The notes below the pieces were generated by a model. The model saw only the letters and a program-made list of their open reading frames with translations. It was not told the DNA's origin and did not search any database. 64,000 nt of DNA from Oceanospirillaceae bacterium. Its GTDB lineage: Bacteria; Pseudomonadota; Gammaproteobacteria; Pseudomonadales; Balneatricaceae. Made by a program: the position numbers and the translations under genes. The stretch covers positions 1 through 64,000 of the forward strand of contig JABGSN010000003.1 in the NCBI GenBank assembly GCA_018647765.1. Direction: 5' to 3'. This document shows positions 1-8,710 of the stretch, one piece after another. Numbering within the stretch: the first letter of the stretch is position 1; each line of letters begins with the position of its first letter.

Positions 1-61
1 ATTCGAACCCGCGACCTACGGCTTAGAAGGCCGTTGCTCTATCCAACTGAGCTAAGGGCGC
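1..61 (-). tRNA. tRNA-Arg (anticodon UCU), cut by left window edge
   Basis: The minus strand reads as the 5' part of a tRNA: acceptor strand GCGCCCT, D-arm, an anticodon stem with loop CTTCTAA giving anticodon TCT, then a T-arm with GGTTCGAAT. The 3' acceptor strand lies outside the window. Arg(UCU) decodes AGA/AGG. It sits next to a tRNA-Pro on the same strand, so the two are probably processed from one transcript. Confidence 0.93.
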
Positions 62-80
62 ATGTCACTGCGGTAAATAA

Positions 81-157
81 TGGTCGGGGTAGAGAGATTC
101 GAACTCCCGACATCCTGCTCCCAAAGCAGGCGCGCTACCAGACTGCGCTATACCCCG
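81..157 (-). tRNA. tRNA-Pro (anticodon UGG), CCA encoded
   Basis: The minus strand folds as a complete cloverleaf. The acceptor CGGGGTA pairs with TACCCCG, the anticodon stem CCTGC/GCAGG closes the loop TTTGGGA (anticodon TGG), the T-loop is TTCGAAT, and the genome encodes the 3' CCA at 81-83. It lies 19 bases upstream of the tRNA-Arg on the same strand. Confidence 0.95.
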
Positions 158-282
158 ACATCTTCTCAATGACTACTGCCTAGTGGCTGTGCCGTTGAAG
201 AGGTGCGTATAATATAGCTGCTCTCCAACTTCGTCAAGCTTATTTTTTGGTTTTTTTCTTAATAAAACCAAACTCTTAAAAA

Positions 283-1671
283 TTACGACTCTCGCTTCCA
301 GCGCGCACCTTCTTTACTGTCTTCTAATACCACGCCAGCGCCTTTTAACTGGTCACGAATTTGGTCAGACAAAGCAAAATTTCGGTTGATTTTAGCCTCA
401 TTGCGTTGAGCAACCAAGGCGTCGATTGCAGCGTCGGAAAGGTCGCCTTCGCCCGCCTCGCCTTTAAGATAGGCTTGTGGATCCATTTCCAATAAACCCA
501 AAATATTACCTAATCCACGCATTTGGCTCGCCAGTTTGTTAGCGCCAGCATCACCATCACGTTTCAGACGGTTGACTTCACGCGCCATGTCGAACAACAC
601 GGCAATGGCTTCACGGGTATTGAAATCATCATTCATAGCCTCGTTAAAACGCTCCAAATAGGGCCCTGCAAGGCTCACGCCAGTCGCAAGGGTAAGCTGA
701 TCCATGGCCGTATACAAACGATCTAAGGCGCTTTGAGCCTCAACCAGCGCTTCTTCTGCATAATCGATCTGGCTACGGTAGTGGCTGGCTGTCAGCAAGT
801 AACGCACGATTTCTGCTGGGTACTTTGCTAGCACTTCGCGAATAGTAAAAAAGTTACCTAAAGACTTAGACATTTTCTCTTTGTTTACCCGCACAGCACC
901 TGCGTGCAACCAATAGTTTACAAAGGTTTCGCCGTTAGCGGCTTCGGACTGTGCAATCTCGTTCTCATGATGAGGAAACGGCAGGTCCGGACCACCTCCA
1001 TGGATGTCAAAGTGATTACCTAAGCAACACTTGGTCATAGCAGAACACTCAATATGCCAGCCAGGCCTGCCCTCGCCCCAAGGTGAAGCCCAAGAGACCT
1101 CGCCTGCTTTTGCTGCTTTCCACAGCACAAAGTCGAACGGATTTTCTTTAACGTCATTGACGTCTACACGGGCGCCAGCACGCATGTCTTCAAGCTTACG
1201 GTTAGTGAGCTGGCCATATGTTGCAAATTTGTCTACTCGATAATACACATCGCCATTACTGGCGGCATAAGCAAAGCCTTTATCAATTAAGGTTTGGACC
1301 ATGTTGATAATGGCGCTCATGTGCGCGGTAGCACGGGGTTCTTGGTCGGGCTTTAAGACATTAAGTGCCCGCTCGTCTTCGTGCATAGCGGCGATAAAGC
1401 GCTCGGTGAGCTGATCGCAGGCCTCGCCATTTTCGGCTGCTCGCTTAATGATTTTATCGTCTACATCAGTAATATTGCGCACATACTCGACGTCGTAACC
1501 GGCATGGCGCAAGTAACGCGTAATGACGTCAAATGACACCATCACCCGCGCGTGGCCAATGTGGCAGTAGTCATATACGGTCATGCCGCACACATACAAA
1601 CGTATTTTACCTGGCTCTATGGGAGTAAAAGGCACTTTACTGTTAGTTAGGGTGTTATGTAGTTGTAACAT
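283..1671 (-). CDS. cysS: Cysteinyl-tRNA synthetase
   Basis: Class I aminoacyl-tRNA synthetase that charges tRNA-Cys in the cytoplasm. The 462-residue length matches bacterial CysRS (about 460). Visible motifs are the zinc-ligand region around Cys28 (YVCGMTVYD), the HIGH motif CHIGHAR near residue 37, WHIECSAM and HHENEIAQSE with further zinc ligands, and the ATP-binding loop EKMSKSLGN. The gene starts only 9 bases after the glnS stop codon, so the two synthetase genes are probably co-transcribed. Nothing is unusual. Confidence 0.97.
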   Translation of the reverse strand: MLQLHNTLTNSKVPFTPIEPGKIRLYVCGMTVYDYCHIGHARVMVSFDVITRYLRHAGYDVEYVRNITDVDDKIIKRAAENGEACDQLTERFIAAMHEDERALNVLKPDQEPRATAHMSAIINMVQTLIDKGFAYAASNGDVYYRVDKFATYGQLTNRKLEDMRAGARVDVNDVKENPFDFVLWKAAKAGEVSWASPWGEGRPGWHIECSAMTKCCLGNHFDIHGGGPDLPFPHHENEIAQSEAANGETFVNYWLHAGAVRVNKEKMSKSLGNFFTIREVLAKYPAEIVRYLLTASHYRSQIDYAEEALVEAQSALDRLYTAMDQLTLATGVSLAGPYLERFNEAMNDDFNTREAIAVLFDMAREVNRLKRDGDAGANKLASQMRGLGNILGLLEMDPQAYLKGEAGEGDLSDAAIDALVAQRNEAKINRNFALSDQIRDQLKGAGVVLEDSKEGARWKRES

Positions 1672-1680
1672 GATTGCTGC

Positions 1681-3363
1681 TTAACCTTTCTTAGCCCATG
1701 AGTCACGCAAGGTGACGGTACGGTTAAATACTAACCGCTGGCTGGTGGAATCTTTATCGACACAAAAGTAACCTTCGCGTTCAAATTGGAAACGATCGCC
1801 GTCTTGTGCGCTCGCTAATGACGGCTCAGCCAGAGCGCCTTCAATAAGGAGCAGATTGTTTGGGTTGACGTGGGTCATGAAATCAACCTCTTTGTCGCCA
1901 TCTGGATTAGCATGATTAAATAAACGGTCGTATAAACGTACGTTAACCACTTGATGCGCTTCAGCGCTTACCCAATGCACTACACCGTTGGGTTTGTACC
2001 CTTCTGGTTTGGTGCCTAGGGTGTTTTCGTCATAGCGGCATACTAATTCCACCACGTCATCGGTTGCATCTTTAATCACCTGCTCACAGGTGATCACATA
2101 ACCGCCGCGTAAACGTACCGATTGTTCTGGTGCCAGGCGCTTCCACTTGCCTTCGGGCTGTTCTGCAAAGTCGTGCTGATCGATAAACACCTCTTTGGAC
2201 ATCACTAACTGGCGTTCGCCCATGGCCTCGTCTTTGGGGTGTTTTGGCACTGCCAGCTGCTCTGTGTGGCCTGCAGGCCAATTAGAAATCGTCACTTTGA
2301 GTGGGCGTAATACGCACATTGCGCGCGATGCAGAGGCATCAAGGTCATCACGCACGCTCGACTCTAAACGACTAAAGTCGGTAATACCTTTGCTGCGGGC
2401 AACGGGCGTAGCCGCACAGAAATTACGCAAGGACGCCGGCGTATAACCGCGGCGGCGCATACCCGAAATAGTGGGCATACGTGGGTCATCCCAGGCAGTA
2501 ACGGTGTTGTTGTCGACCAGTTGCTTAAGCTTACGTTTGCTGGTGATGGTGTAATTCAATTCCAGGCGCGCAAATTCGTACTGTCGCGGGCGACGCTTAC
2601 CACTGGGTAAGGTGACGTTATCGATAAACCAATCATACAGCGGCCTATGGTCTTCGAACTCTAACGTGCAAATGGAGTGGGTCACCCGCTCCAAGGCATC
2701 AGATAACCCATGGGTAAAGTCATACATGGGGTAAATACACCATGCATTGCCTGTTTGATGATGTTCAATATGACGAATGCGGTAGATAATCGGGTCACGC
2801 AAGTTCATGTTAGGTGAGGCCATGTCTATTTTGGCGCGTAATACTCGTTCACCGTCACCGAATTCTCCAGCACGCATACGGGCAAACAAGTCCAAACTGT
2901 CTGCAATGCTACGCTCACGAAAAGGACTATTTTTGCCAGGCTCGGTTAAGTTGCCACGATATTCACGGGCTTGGTCTGGGCTTAAGTCGCATACATAAGC
3001 CAAGCCTTTGTTGATGAGCTCCACGGCAAAGGTATGCAACTGGTCAAAATAGTTGGAGGCATAGCACTCTTTGTTACCCCATTCAAAACCAAGCCATTCA
3101 ATATCGCGCTTGATAGATTGAATGTACTCGTCGCTTTCTTTTTCTGGGTTGGTATCGTCAAAACGCAAGTTACATTGGCCGTCAAAATCTTGCGCCATGC
3201 CGAAATTCAAACAAATCGAAGTGGCGTGACCCACGTGTAAGTAGCCATTAGGCTCTGGTGGAAAACGGGTCACGACTTGGCCATCGTTATTGCCCTTTCT
3301 TACATCTTTAGCGATGATGTTACGAACAAAGTTTGATGCCTGTACGACGGTTTTTTCGGCCAC
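1681..3363 (-). CDS. glnS: Glutaminyl-tRNA synthetase (GTG start)
   Basis: Class I synthetase that charges tRNA-Gln. The signature PPEPNGYLHVGHA (HIGH region) is near the N terminus, with FDDTNPEKE, the long DPRMPTISGMRRRGYTP tract and a TSKRK loop equivalent to KMSKS. The C-terminal anticodon-binding barrels end with FNRTVTLRDSW, typical of GlnRS. The open frame extends further upstream, but the GTG at 3363 is preceded at 8 bases by AAGGAG and puts the N terminus where E. coli GlnRS begins. That start gives 560 residues. Operon with cysS downstream. Confidence 0.95.
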   Translation of the reverse strand: MAEKTVVQASNFVRNIIAKDVRKGNNDGQVVTRFPPEPNGYLHVGHATSICLNFGMAQDFDGQCNLRFDDTNPEKESDEYIQSIKRDIEWLGFEWGNKECYASNYFDQLHTFAVELINKGLAYVCDLSPDQAREYRGNLTEPGKNSPFRERSIADSLDLFARMRAGEFGDGERVLRAKIDMASPNMNLRDPIIYRIRHIEHHQTGNAWCIYPMYDFTHGLSDALERVTHSICTLEFEDHRPLYDWFIDNVTLPSGKRRPRQYEFARLELNYTITSKRKLKQLVDNNTVTAWDDPRMPTISGMRRRGYTPASLRNFCAATPVARSKGITDFSRLESSVRDDLDASASRAMCVLRPLKVTISNWPAGHTEQLAVPKHPKDEAMGERQLVMSKEVFIDQHDFAEQPEGKWKRLAPEQSVRLRGGYVITCEQVIKDATDDVVELVCRYDENTLGTKPEGYKPNGVVHWVSAEAHQVVNVRLYDRLFNHANPDGDKEVDFMTHVNPNNLLLIEGALAEPSLASAQDGDRFQFEREGYFCVDKDSTSQRLVFNRTVTLRDSWAKKG

Positions 3364-3568
3364 GAATGGGTCTCCTTGAGTGCTGCCTTGAAAAACCAAT
3401 AATTATATGTCTTTTAAGGCCCCTAGTGCCACCTTAATTAGCCGAGAAAAACCGAGCAATACCAGCACTCAAGATTGCATCCTTGGCCCTAGAGCCTCAT
3501 AATACGCCGATACTGGGCAGCCCTGCAGGCCACCCACATTTTTAACCAACATTCTTTAAGGCTATTCC

Positions 3569-4072
3569 ATGTCTAACGTATTAATGCAGACCAACTTTGG
3601 TGACATCACCATTGAACTTAACCACGAAAAAGCGCCTATTACTGCTGCCAACTTTGAACAGTATGTCCGTGACGGTTTTTACGATGGTGTTATCTTCCAC
3701 CGTGTCATCGACGGTTTTATGGTACAAGGCGGCGGTTTTGACGTCAGCATGGATCAAAAAGAAACCCGTGCAAACATCGAAAACGAAGCTGATAACGGTC
3801 TTGCTAATGACGAAGGCACCTTAGCCATGGCTCGCACCATGGATCCACACTCGGCGTCTGCTCAGTTCTTCATTAACATCGGTGACAACGCATTTTTAAA
3901 CCACTCTGGCAAAAATTCTCAAGGCTGGGGCTACTGCGTATTTGGTAAGGTTGTAGACGGCATGGACGTAGTTAACCAAATTAAGAAAGTGCAAACCACT
4001 TCAAAGTCTGGCCACCAAGACGTTCCCGCAGAACCTGTAGTGATCGATTCAGCCAGCATGATTGAAGGCTAA
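3569..4072 (+). CDS. ppiB: Peptidyl-prolyl cis-trans isomerase B (cyclophilin)
   Basis: Cytoplasmic cyclophilin of 167 residues with no signal peptide, which points to PpiB rather than periplasmic PpiA. Family motifs are visible: [13 protein letters not shown] (catalytic Arg and substrate pocket), [13 protein letters not shown] and [15 protein letters not shown]. It catalyses proline isomerisation during protein folding. It is divergent from glnS and followed directly by lpxH (4 bases between stop and start), an order also common in pseudomonads. Confidence 0.96.
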   Translation: MSNVLMQTNFGDITIELNHEKAPITAANFEQYVRDGFYDGVIFHRVIDGFMVQGGGFDVSMDQKETRANIENEADNGLANDEGTLAMARTMDPHSASAQFFINIGDNAFLNHSGKNSQGWGYCVFGKVVDGMDVVNQIKKVQTTSKSGHQDVPAEPVVIDSASMIEG

Positions 4073-4076
4073 AACA

Positions 4077-4790
4077 ATGCGTCGCCTTTTCATTGCCGAC
4101 TTACACCTCCATCCGGCTCGGCCGGAGCATAGCCGTGCATTGATAGATTTTTGTCAGCAACGCATCACGCCAGCTGACCAGCTCTATATATTAGGCGACC
4201 TGTTTGAAGCTTGGATTGGTGATGACGTCGGTTTAGTAACCTATGCCGACGTTATCGCTTGTTTTAAACAATTAACACAATCCGGCACCCAAATATTTTT
4301 TATGGTTGGCAATCGCGATTTTTTAATCGGCCAAGCTTTTTACCAAGCCACTGGCATTGTGCCATTACCCGACCCTAGCCTGGTCAACATAGACAATCAA
4401 GACGTATTGCTAATGCATGGTGACACCTTGTGCACCGACGACTTAGACTATCAAGCCTTCCGCACCTTAACTCGAAACCCGCGTTGGCAAGAAGAGTTTT
4501 TGGCCATGACAGCCGCTCAACGGATGCAAAGAGCAGCTGAATATCGTCAACAAAGTCAGTCTATGACGGCCATGAAGACTGACGAAATTATGGACATCAA
4601 TGTTGATGCTGTAAGCCGAGCAATGACTGAACATGGTGTGAGCCTACTCATTCACGGTCACACTCACCGGCCTCAAGTACATCGCTTACCACAAGGTGAA
4701 CGTATTGTTTTAGGCGATTGGGGTGGTCACTTCGACTACCTTAATTGGCCCCAAAACGAAGCTTGGCACCTTATTCGCGAACCCATTTAG
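4077..4790 (+). CDS. lpxH: UDP-2,3-diacylglucosamine diphosphatase
   Basis: Metallophosphoesterase of lipid A biosynthesis that cleaves UDP-2,3-diacylglucosamine to lipid X and UMP at the inner membrane. Metal-binding motifs run in order: DLHLH near residue 8, GDLFEAWIGDD near 40, GNRDF near 79, MHGDTLCTDD near 113 and HGHTHRP near 195. The ATG at 4077 gives 237 residues, as in E. coli LpxH. A longer TTG-initiated frame from 4062 overlaps ppiB and is unlikely, because GAAGG at 4064 is the probable ribosome site. Co-transcribed with ppiB. Confidence 0.95.
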   Translation: MRRLFIADLHLHPARPEHSRALIDFCQQRITPADQLYILGDLFEAWIGDDVGLVTYADVIACFKQLTQSGTQIFFMVGNRDFLIGQAFYQATGIVPLPDPSLVNIDNQDVLLMHGDTLCTDDLDYQAFRTLTRNPRWQEEFLAMTAAQRMQRAAEYRQQSQSMTAMKTDEIMDINVDAVSRAMTEHGVSLLIHGHTHRPQVHRLPQGERIVLGDWGGHFDYLNWPQNEAWHLIREPI

Positions 4791-4818
4791 AGGATTAATT
4801 TTTGATTTTAAATAGATC

Positions 4819-4856
4819 AAAAAAACCAGCTGGTGAAACACAAGCTGGTTTTTTAT
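4819..4856. terminator. Bidirectional intrinsic terminator between lpxH and tauC
   Basis: An 8-bp stem (AACCAGCT at 4824-4831 with AGCTGGTT at 4843-4850) is flanked by an A-run on the left and a T-run on the right. It can therefore stop transcription from both convergent units. Confidence 0.85.
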
Positions 4857-4886
4857 TACCTATTAGTTAGGCGGCTTAAGTAAAAC

Positions 4887-6230
4887 TTAACCCTTACCCT
4901 TCCAAGGTACTAAGTATTTCTCTAACAAACGAATACCAACATCAATAGCAAATCCAATCAGACCGATCAAGATGATACCCATGATGACGATGTCTGTGTT
5001 CTGGAACTTAGACGCGGCAACAATCATTTTACCAATGCCTTTTTCTGCAGCAACTAATTCAGCCGCCACTACAGTACCCCAACAAACACCCATTGCCACC
5101 CTTGCCCCGGTGAATATTTCCGGTAGCGAATTAGGGATAATTACGTGGCGTAATATCTGCGTTTTGCTAGCGCCGAGACTGTAGGCAGCATGAATTTTAG
5201 TAATCCGTACGCCTGACACACCAGAACGGGCAGCAATGGCCATGATCCATAGCGCAGCGAGGAACAAGAGCACCACCTTGCCTTGTTCACCAATACCAGC
5301 CCAAATAATAACTAAAGGAATCAACGCCAATGGCGGTACAGGGCGCATAAATTCAACAACGGGATCAAACCAACCACGGAACCAGTTAGACAATCCCATC
5401 GCGTAACCAAGGGGTATACCCACGAGCGCGCCAATGAGGAAACCCATGATTACGCGCCACAGACTAAAACCTAAATGTTCACCCAAGGTGACGTTTTGGT
5501 AACCGTCTTTAGAGATGCTCACTAAGCTTTTCCATACTTTCTCTGGAGAAGGCAAGTAAATGCTCTCCATCTGCACACCCTTATGGGGAACAATGTTCAA
5601 GGTGCCCTTATCGGTCAGCGCAACTCTTGCAAAACCAACATCTACAGGGCTACCTTTACTAATAGCCTGACCATCAACCTTGACTATTGAGGCTCCAGTT
5701 TTACGTTTATGGTCGTCATTTTTGTCCCATAACAGCAACTTAGAGCGATAAACCTGAATAGCGATTGCATCGTTCGAAGCAAAGCCCTCGCCAGCGTCTA
5801 CCTGAGGCTTGTCCGCTTTCTCACCGGCAGCAAATACAACAACATTTACGCTGGCCGTATCGACTTGACCTGCACCGTCATCTGCCGTGTAGGTAAATTG
5901 GCCATCACCCAAAAACGGGCCAGGCACGTGTAAAAAACCAGGTAGTAGTTGTGAGCCAGTAAACGCCCCCCACAGTACAAAAATCAACAACACAGATAGT
6001 ACAGAGGCTGATTTATTCGACACCACGGTGCTTTCGTCACCAAAGGTCACTGTCTTTAATGAATTGAAACTATCGCCCACGTCTACGCTTTTACGGACCA
6101 TGTGCCATACGGTTTGGCTAACCACGATAATAGCTATAAAGACCGCAAGGTAAGGTAGTATGAAACCAATCGATATAATTATATTAAGTGTCTCGTCAGC
6201 CAAGTCAGCAAATACATTTGAATCGTTCAT
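4887..6230 (-). CDS. tauC: TauC-type ABC transporter permease with Ig-like insert
   Basis: Inner-membrane permease of the nitrate/sulfonate/taurine importer family. The C-terminal half (from about residue 226, LPSPEKVW) is a standard TauC/SsuC domain with the cytoplasmic EAA-type loop SLGASKTQILRHVIIPNSLP and several membrane helices. The protein is 447 residues against about 280 for usual TauC. Helices lie near residues 16-43 and 76-93. Residues about 105-220 form an extra soluble segment, of which FTYTADDGAGQVDTASVNV resembles bacterial Ig/VCBS-type repeats. The gene overlaps the tauB stop by one base. Family assignment is firm; the taurine substrate is inferred from the neighbouring tpa, tauR and soeABC. 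Confidence 0.85.
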   Translation of the reverse strand: MNDSNVFADLADETLNIIISIGFILPYLAVFIAIIVVSQTVWHMVRKSVDVGDSFNSLKTVTFGDESTVVSNKSASVLSVLLIFVLWGAFTGSQLLPGFLHVPGPFLGDGQFTYTADDGAGQVDTASVNVVVFAAGEKADKPQVDAGEGFASNDAIAIQVYRSKLLLWDKNDDHKRKTGASIVKVDGQAISKGSPVDVGFARVALTDKGTLNIVPHKGVQMESIYLPSPEKVWKSLVSISKDGYQNVTLGEHLGFSLWRVIMGFLIGALVGIPLGYAMGLSNWFRGWFDPVVEFMRPVPPLALIPLVIIWAGIGEQGKVVLLFLAALWIMAIAARSGVSGVRITKIHAAYSLGASKTQILRHVIIPNSLPEIFTGARVAMGVCWGTVVAAELVAAEKGIGKMIVAASKFQNTDIVIMGIILIGLIGFAIDVGIRLLEKYLVPWKGKG

Positions 6231-7036
6231 TAGCCTTCTCCCTCAGTTCGACCCATGATTTCTTCTTCCATTTCCCAAATCATTGATAAAATTTCTTCTC
6301 GCGTAGAATTGTAATCTGGATGTTTTTTAACTTCACGCAAATCAGCACCAACACCTAGTTCGGCAAATGGTAAATAATACTCTTTATGTACCCGCCCTGG
6401 GCGTGGCGCCATAACCAATAGCCGTTCGCCTAATAGCAAGGCTTCTTCTACCGAGTGAGTAATCAAAATAATCGTTTTGCCTGTTTCTTTCCACAGGTCC
6501 AATACTAAAGACTGCATCTTTTCACGGGTTAACGCGTCCAACGCACCAAGCGGCTCATCCATCAGGATCACGTCTGGGTCGTTGGCTAAACAGCGGGCTA
6601 ACGCCACGCGCTGTTGCATACCACCAGAAAGCTCATAAACAGCCTTGTCTTTAAATTCTTGCAGGCCTACCAGCTCTAGCAAACGGTCTACTTCTGGTTT
6701 GCTTTTTGCAGTTGGAATACCTTTCATGTCTGGGCCAAAGGATACGTTCTTACGCACACTCATCCACTCAAACAAAGCCCCTTGCTGAAATACCATGCCG
6801 CGCTCTGGGCCCGGACCACTGATAACGTCACCGTCTAAGCGAATATCACCTTCAGTTTGCGCCAAAAAACCGGCTACGATATTTAACAGTGTGGTTTTAC
6901 CACAACCTGATGGGCCTAGAACACTAAGTAACTGCCCAGATTTAATATCTAAGTTAATATTTTTAAGCGCCTGTACAGATCCACCACCGGGCAAGTCAAA
7001 ACGCATTGATACATTATCTATATGTAAATCAGCCAC
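6230..7036 (-). CDS. tauB: TauB-type ABC transporter ATP-binding protein
   Basis: Cytoplasmic ATPase of the sulfonate importer. It has Walker A GPSGCGKTT near residue 43, the Q-loop in GMVFQQGALFEWMSV, the ABC signature LSGGMQQRVALARCLA, Walker B VILMDEPLGALD and the switch His in ILITHSVEEA. The start is a GTG preceded by AAGGAA. It directly precedes tauC. The NrtD/SsuB/TauB family does not reveal the substrate by sequence, so the taurine assignment rests on context. Confidence 0.88.
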   Translation of the reverse strand: MADLHIDNVSMRFDLPGGGSVQALKNINLDIKSGQLLSVLGPSGCGKTTLLNIVAGFLAQTEGDIRLDGDVISGPGPERGMVFQQGALFEWMSVRKNVSFGPDMKGIPTAKSKPEVDRLLELVGLQEFKDKAVYELSGGMQQRVALARCLANDPDVILMDEPLGALDALTREKMQSLVLDLWKETGKTIILITHSVEEALLLGERLLVMAPRPGRVHKEYYLPFAELGVGADLREVKKHPDYNSTREEILSMIWEMEEEIMGRTEGEG

Positions 7037-7222
7037 GCCGCATTCCTTCTAAATATTGTTGGTTATGAACAAATTCAAACTTATATATTAACCTAATTGT
7101 TAATTATAAGTGAGATACACCCCTGCAGTGTGATGCACGATAGATGCACACACATACAACAATCTAAGGGGTATAAATTAACATACACGGCCCCAGTTCA
7201 GTACGAAATTGCTAGGTACTTG

Positions 7223-7307
7223 CAAACTTGCCGCTGACAAGTTTGGTTACTGGAAACGTGTAAAGCCAGATATAGAACTGAGGTCTAGAAACACCTAGAC
7301 CTCAGTT
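7223..7307. other. Two strong hairpins in the tauA-tauB intergenic region
   Basis: The 294-base gap between tauA and tauB holds two dyads. The first is CAAACTTG (7223-7230) with CAAGTTTG (7238-7245). The second is a perfect 13-bp stem, AACTGAGGTCTAG (7276-7288) with CTAGACCTCAGTT (7295-7307), around a 6-base loop. Neither is followed by a convincing T-run on the minus strand. They sit just after the binding-protein gene, where such stems usually protect the upstream mRNA and lower downstream expression. That role is inference. I see no gene in the rest of the gap. Confidence 0.65.
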
Positions 7308-7330
7308 TCAATTTGGCAATTCTAGTCTGC

Positions 7331-8326
7331 TTACTTAACAGTAGCGGCTAGAGGACCTGCTTCAACGTTGCCGTCATAGCTAGCGTTAGCTGATGGGATA
7401 GAACCCGCATTAACAAATACTGAAGCTACACCGCCCATAAAGTCTTGAACGCCACCACCTAACCACTTAGAAGACAACTGCTCTTGCGTGCTTGGGAAGA
7501 TGAAAGTAGACAAGGAGCTAGCCGCATCAGCACTGCTCATGCCTGCGTCTTTAGCGATCATGTTCAACATGAATTCAGGCTGAGTCGCGTTCCATGCAGC
7601 GTTTGCATCGGCAGTTACAGCTAAGAACTTAGACACGACATCGCTATTTTCAGCAATAAAGTCAGCAGGTGCAGTCGTTACGTCAAGTACCAAAATGCCC
7701 AATGCTTCTTTTTCTGCACCGGTTAGCAATACGTTACCACTGTCCTTCATACGACGAAGACCACCGCCCCAACCACAAGCCATGTCGATCGCGCCTTGCG
7801 CCAATGCAACAGAGCCTTCAGCAGGCGCCATGTCAACAATTTCCATGCTGTTTAGAGCCACACCAAAGTGTTCCATTTGCTTCAAGAAGCCGTAGTGTGC
7901 AGCAGTACCAAGAGGCACAGCAACTTTCTTACCAGCGAGTTGGCCAGCAGAATCTTTGTCAATTTCAAGCTCAGAACGAACAACACAGTTGTCGTTGTCA
8001 GAGTAAGAAACAGCAACATCAACGATTTGTAGATCTTGGCCAGCCGATGTGGCTACTACAAATGGAGGTAGACCTTGAGATACTGAAATCTGAACGTCAC
8101 CAGACGCCATAGCAGCTGACATGGCAGTACCAGTATCAAAAGCAACCCAGTTTACTTTCATGCCTAGTGCTTCATCATAAGCACCAGAGACCTTAGCGGC
8201 TTGAAACGGCATTGGCCACTCAAGGAAGTAAGCAACGGTAATTTCTTCGGCAGCTGTTGCAGATGATGCACCAGCCATTAATGCTGTAGCGGCGACGACG
8301 CTGCTAGCGATTGATTTTAATTTCAT
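7331..8326 (-). CDS. tauA: TauA-type periplasmic substrate-binding protein
   Basis: Periplasmic solute-binding protein of 331 residues. It has a Sec signal peptide (MKLKS start, hydrophobic core, cleavage near ATAAEE) followed by a mature start EITVAYFLEWPMPFQ typical of taurine/sulfonate binding proteins. Later family features are GDVQISVSQGLPPFV and LAGKKVAVPLGTAAHYGFL. It is first in the leftward tauABC unit, and hairpins after it would favour higher levels than the membrane parts. Taurine is the likely ligand because tpa, tauR and soeABC are close; other C2 sulfonates cannot be excluded. Confidence 0.88.
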   Translation of the reverse strand: MKLKSIASSVVAATALMAGASSATAAEEITVAYFLEWPMPFQAAKVSGAYDEALGMKVNWVAFDTGTAMSAAMASGDVQISVSQGLPPFVVATSAGQDLQIVDVAVSYSDNDNCVVRSELEIDKDSAGQLAGKKVAVPLGTAAHYGFLKQMEHFGVALNSMEIVDMAPAEGSVALAQGAIDMACGWGGGLRRMKDSGNVLLTGAEKEALGILVLDVTTAPADFIAENSDVVSKFLAVTADANAAWNATQPEFMLNMIAKDAGMSSADAASSLSTFIFPSTQEQLSSKWLGGGVQDFMGGVASVFVNAGSIPSANASYDGNVEAGPLAATVK

Positions 8327-8490
8327 TTAATTGCTCCTAGTATTATGATTTTTATAATTGGAAAGAACCAAAAGTAAAACACGTGTTTATTTGTTAGTAT
8401 ATCTGCTCTTATCAGTAAGCAGTAAATTGAATATACTCCCCTTCGTTAAATAAGCCACAGCCAAATTATTATCATCCGTAGGGCCAATAA

Positions 8491-8684
8491 TTAAAAATGG
8501 ATACCGCCATCAACTTCCAGGGTCTGGTTGGCTGTTTGATGACAACAACCACCTGACATAGTCTAGAGGAAAATTTCGATAACCAAGTCCCACAGGCGAA
8601 AAAAGCTATCCCTTGCGCGGCGATATGTGCAGCTAACCGTGCTGACAAAACTTCTTTATGCTCTCCAAACAGAGGGCCATTGCA
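8491..8684 (-). pseudogene. Remnant of a short-chain dehydrogenase C terminus
   Basis: In the 384-base gap upstream of tauA, the minus strand ends with an open stretch reading QTANQTLEVDGGIHF then stop (TAA, complement of 8491-8493). This matches the conserved last strand of classical SDR enzymes (GQTLEVDGG). Further upstream, another frame reads GPLFGEHKEVLSARLAAHIA, and stops and frame changes separate the two pieces. No start codon or nucleotide-binding motif survives. The rest of the gap presumably holds the tauA promoter. Confidence 0.55.
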
Positions 8685-8710
8685 GTGTTAATAGCGGCCT
8701 TTAATACCTA

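Noticed and set aside
8327-8710. Complete gene in the gap upstream of tauA
   Set aside because: Only a decayed SDR C terminus is visible, with stops and frame changes and no start.
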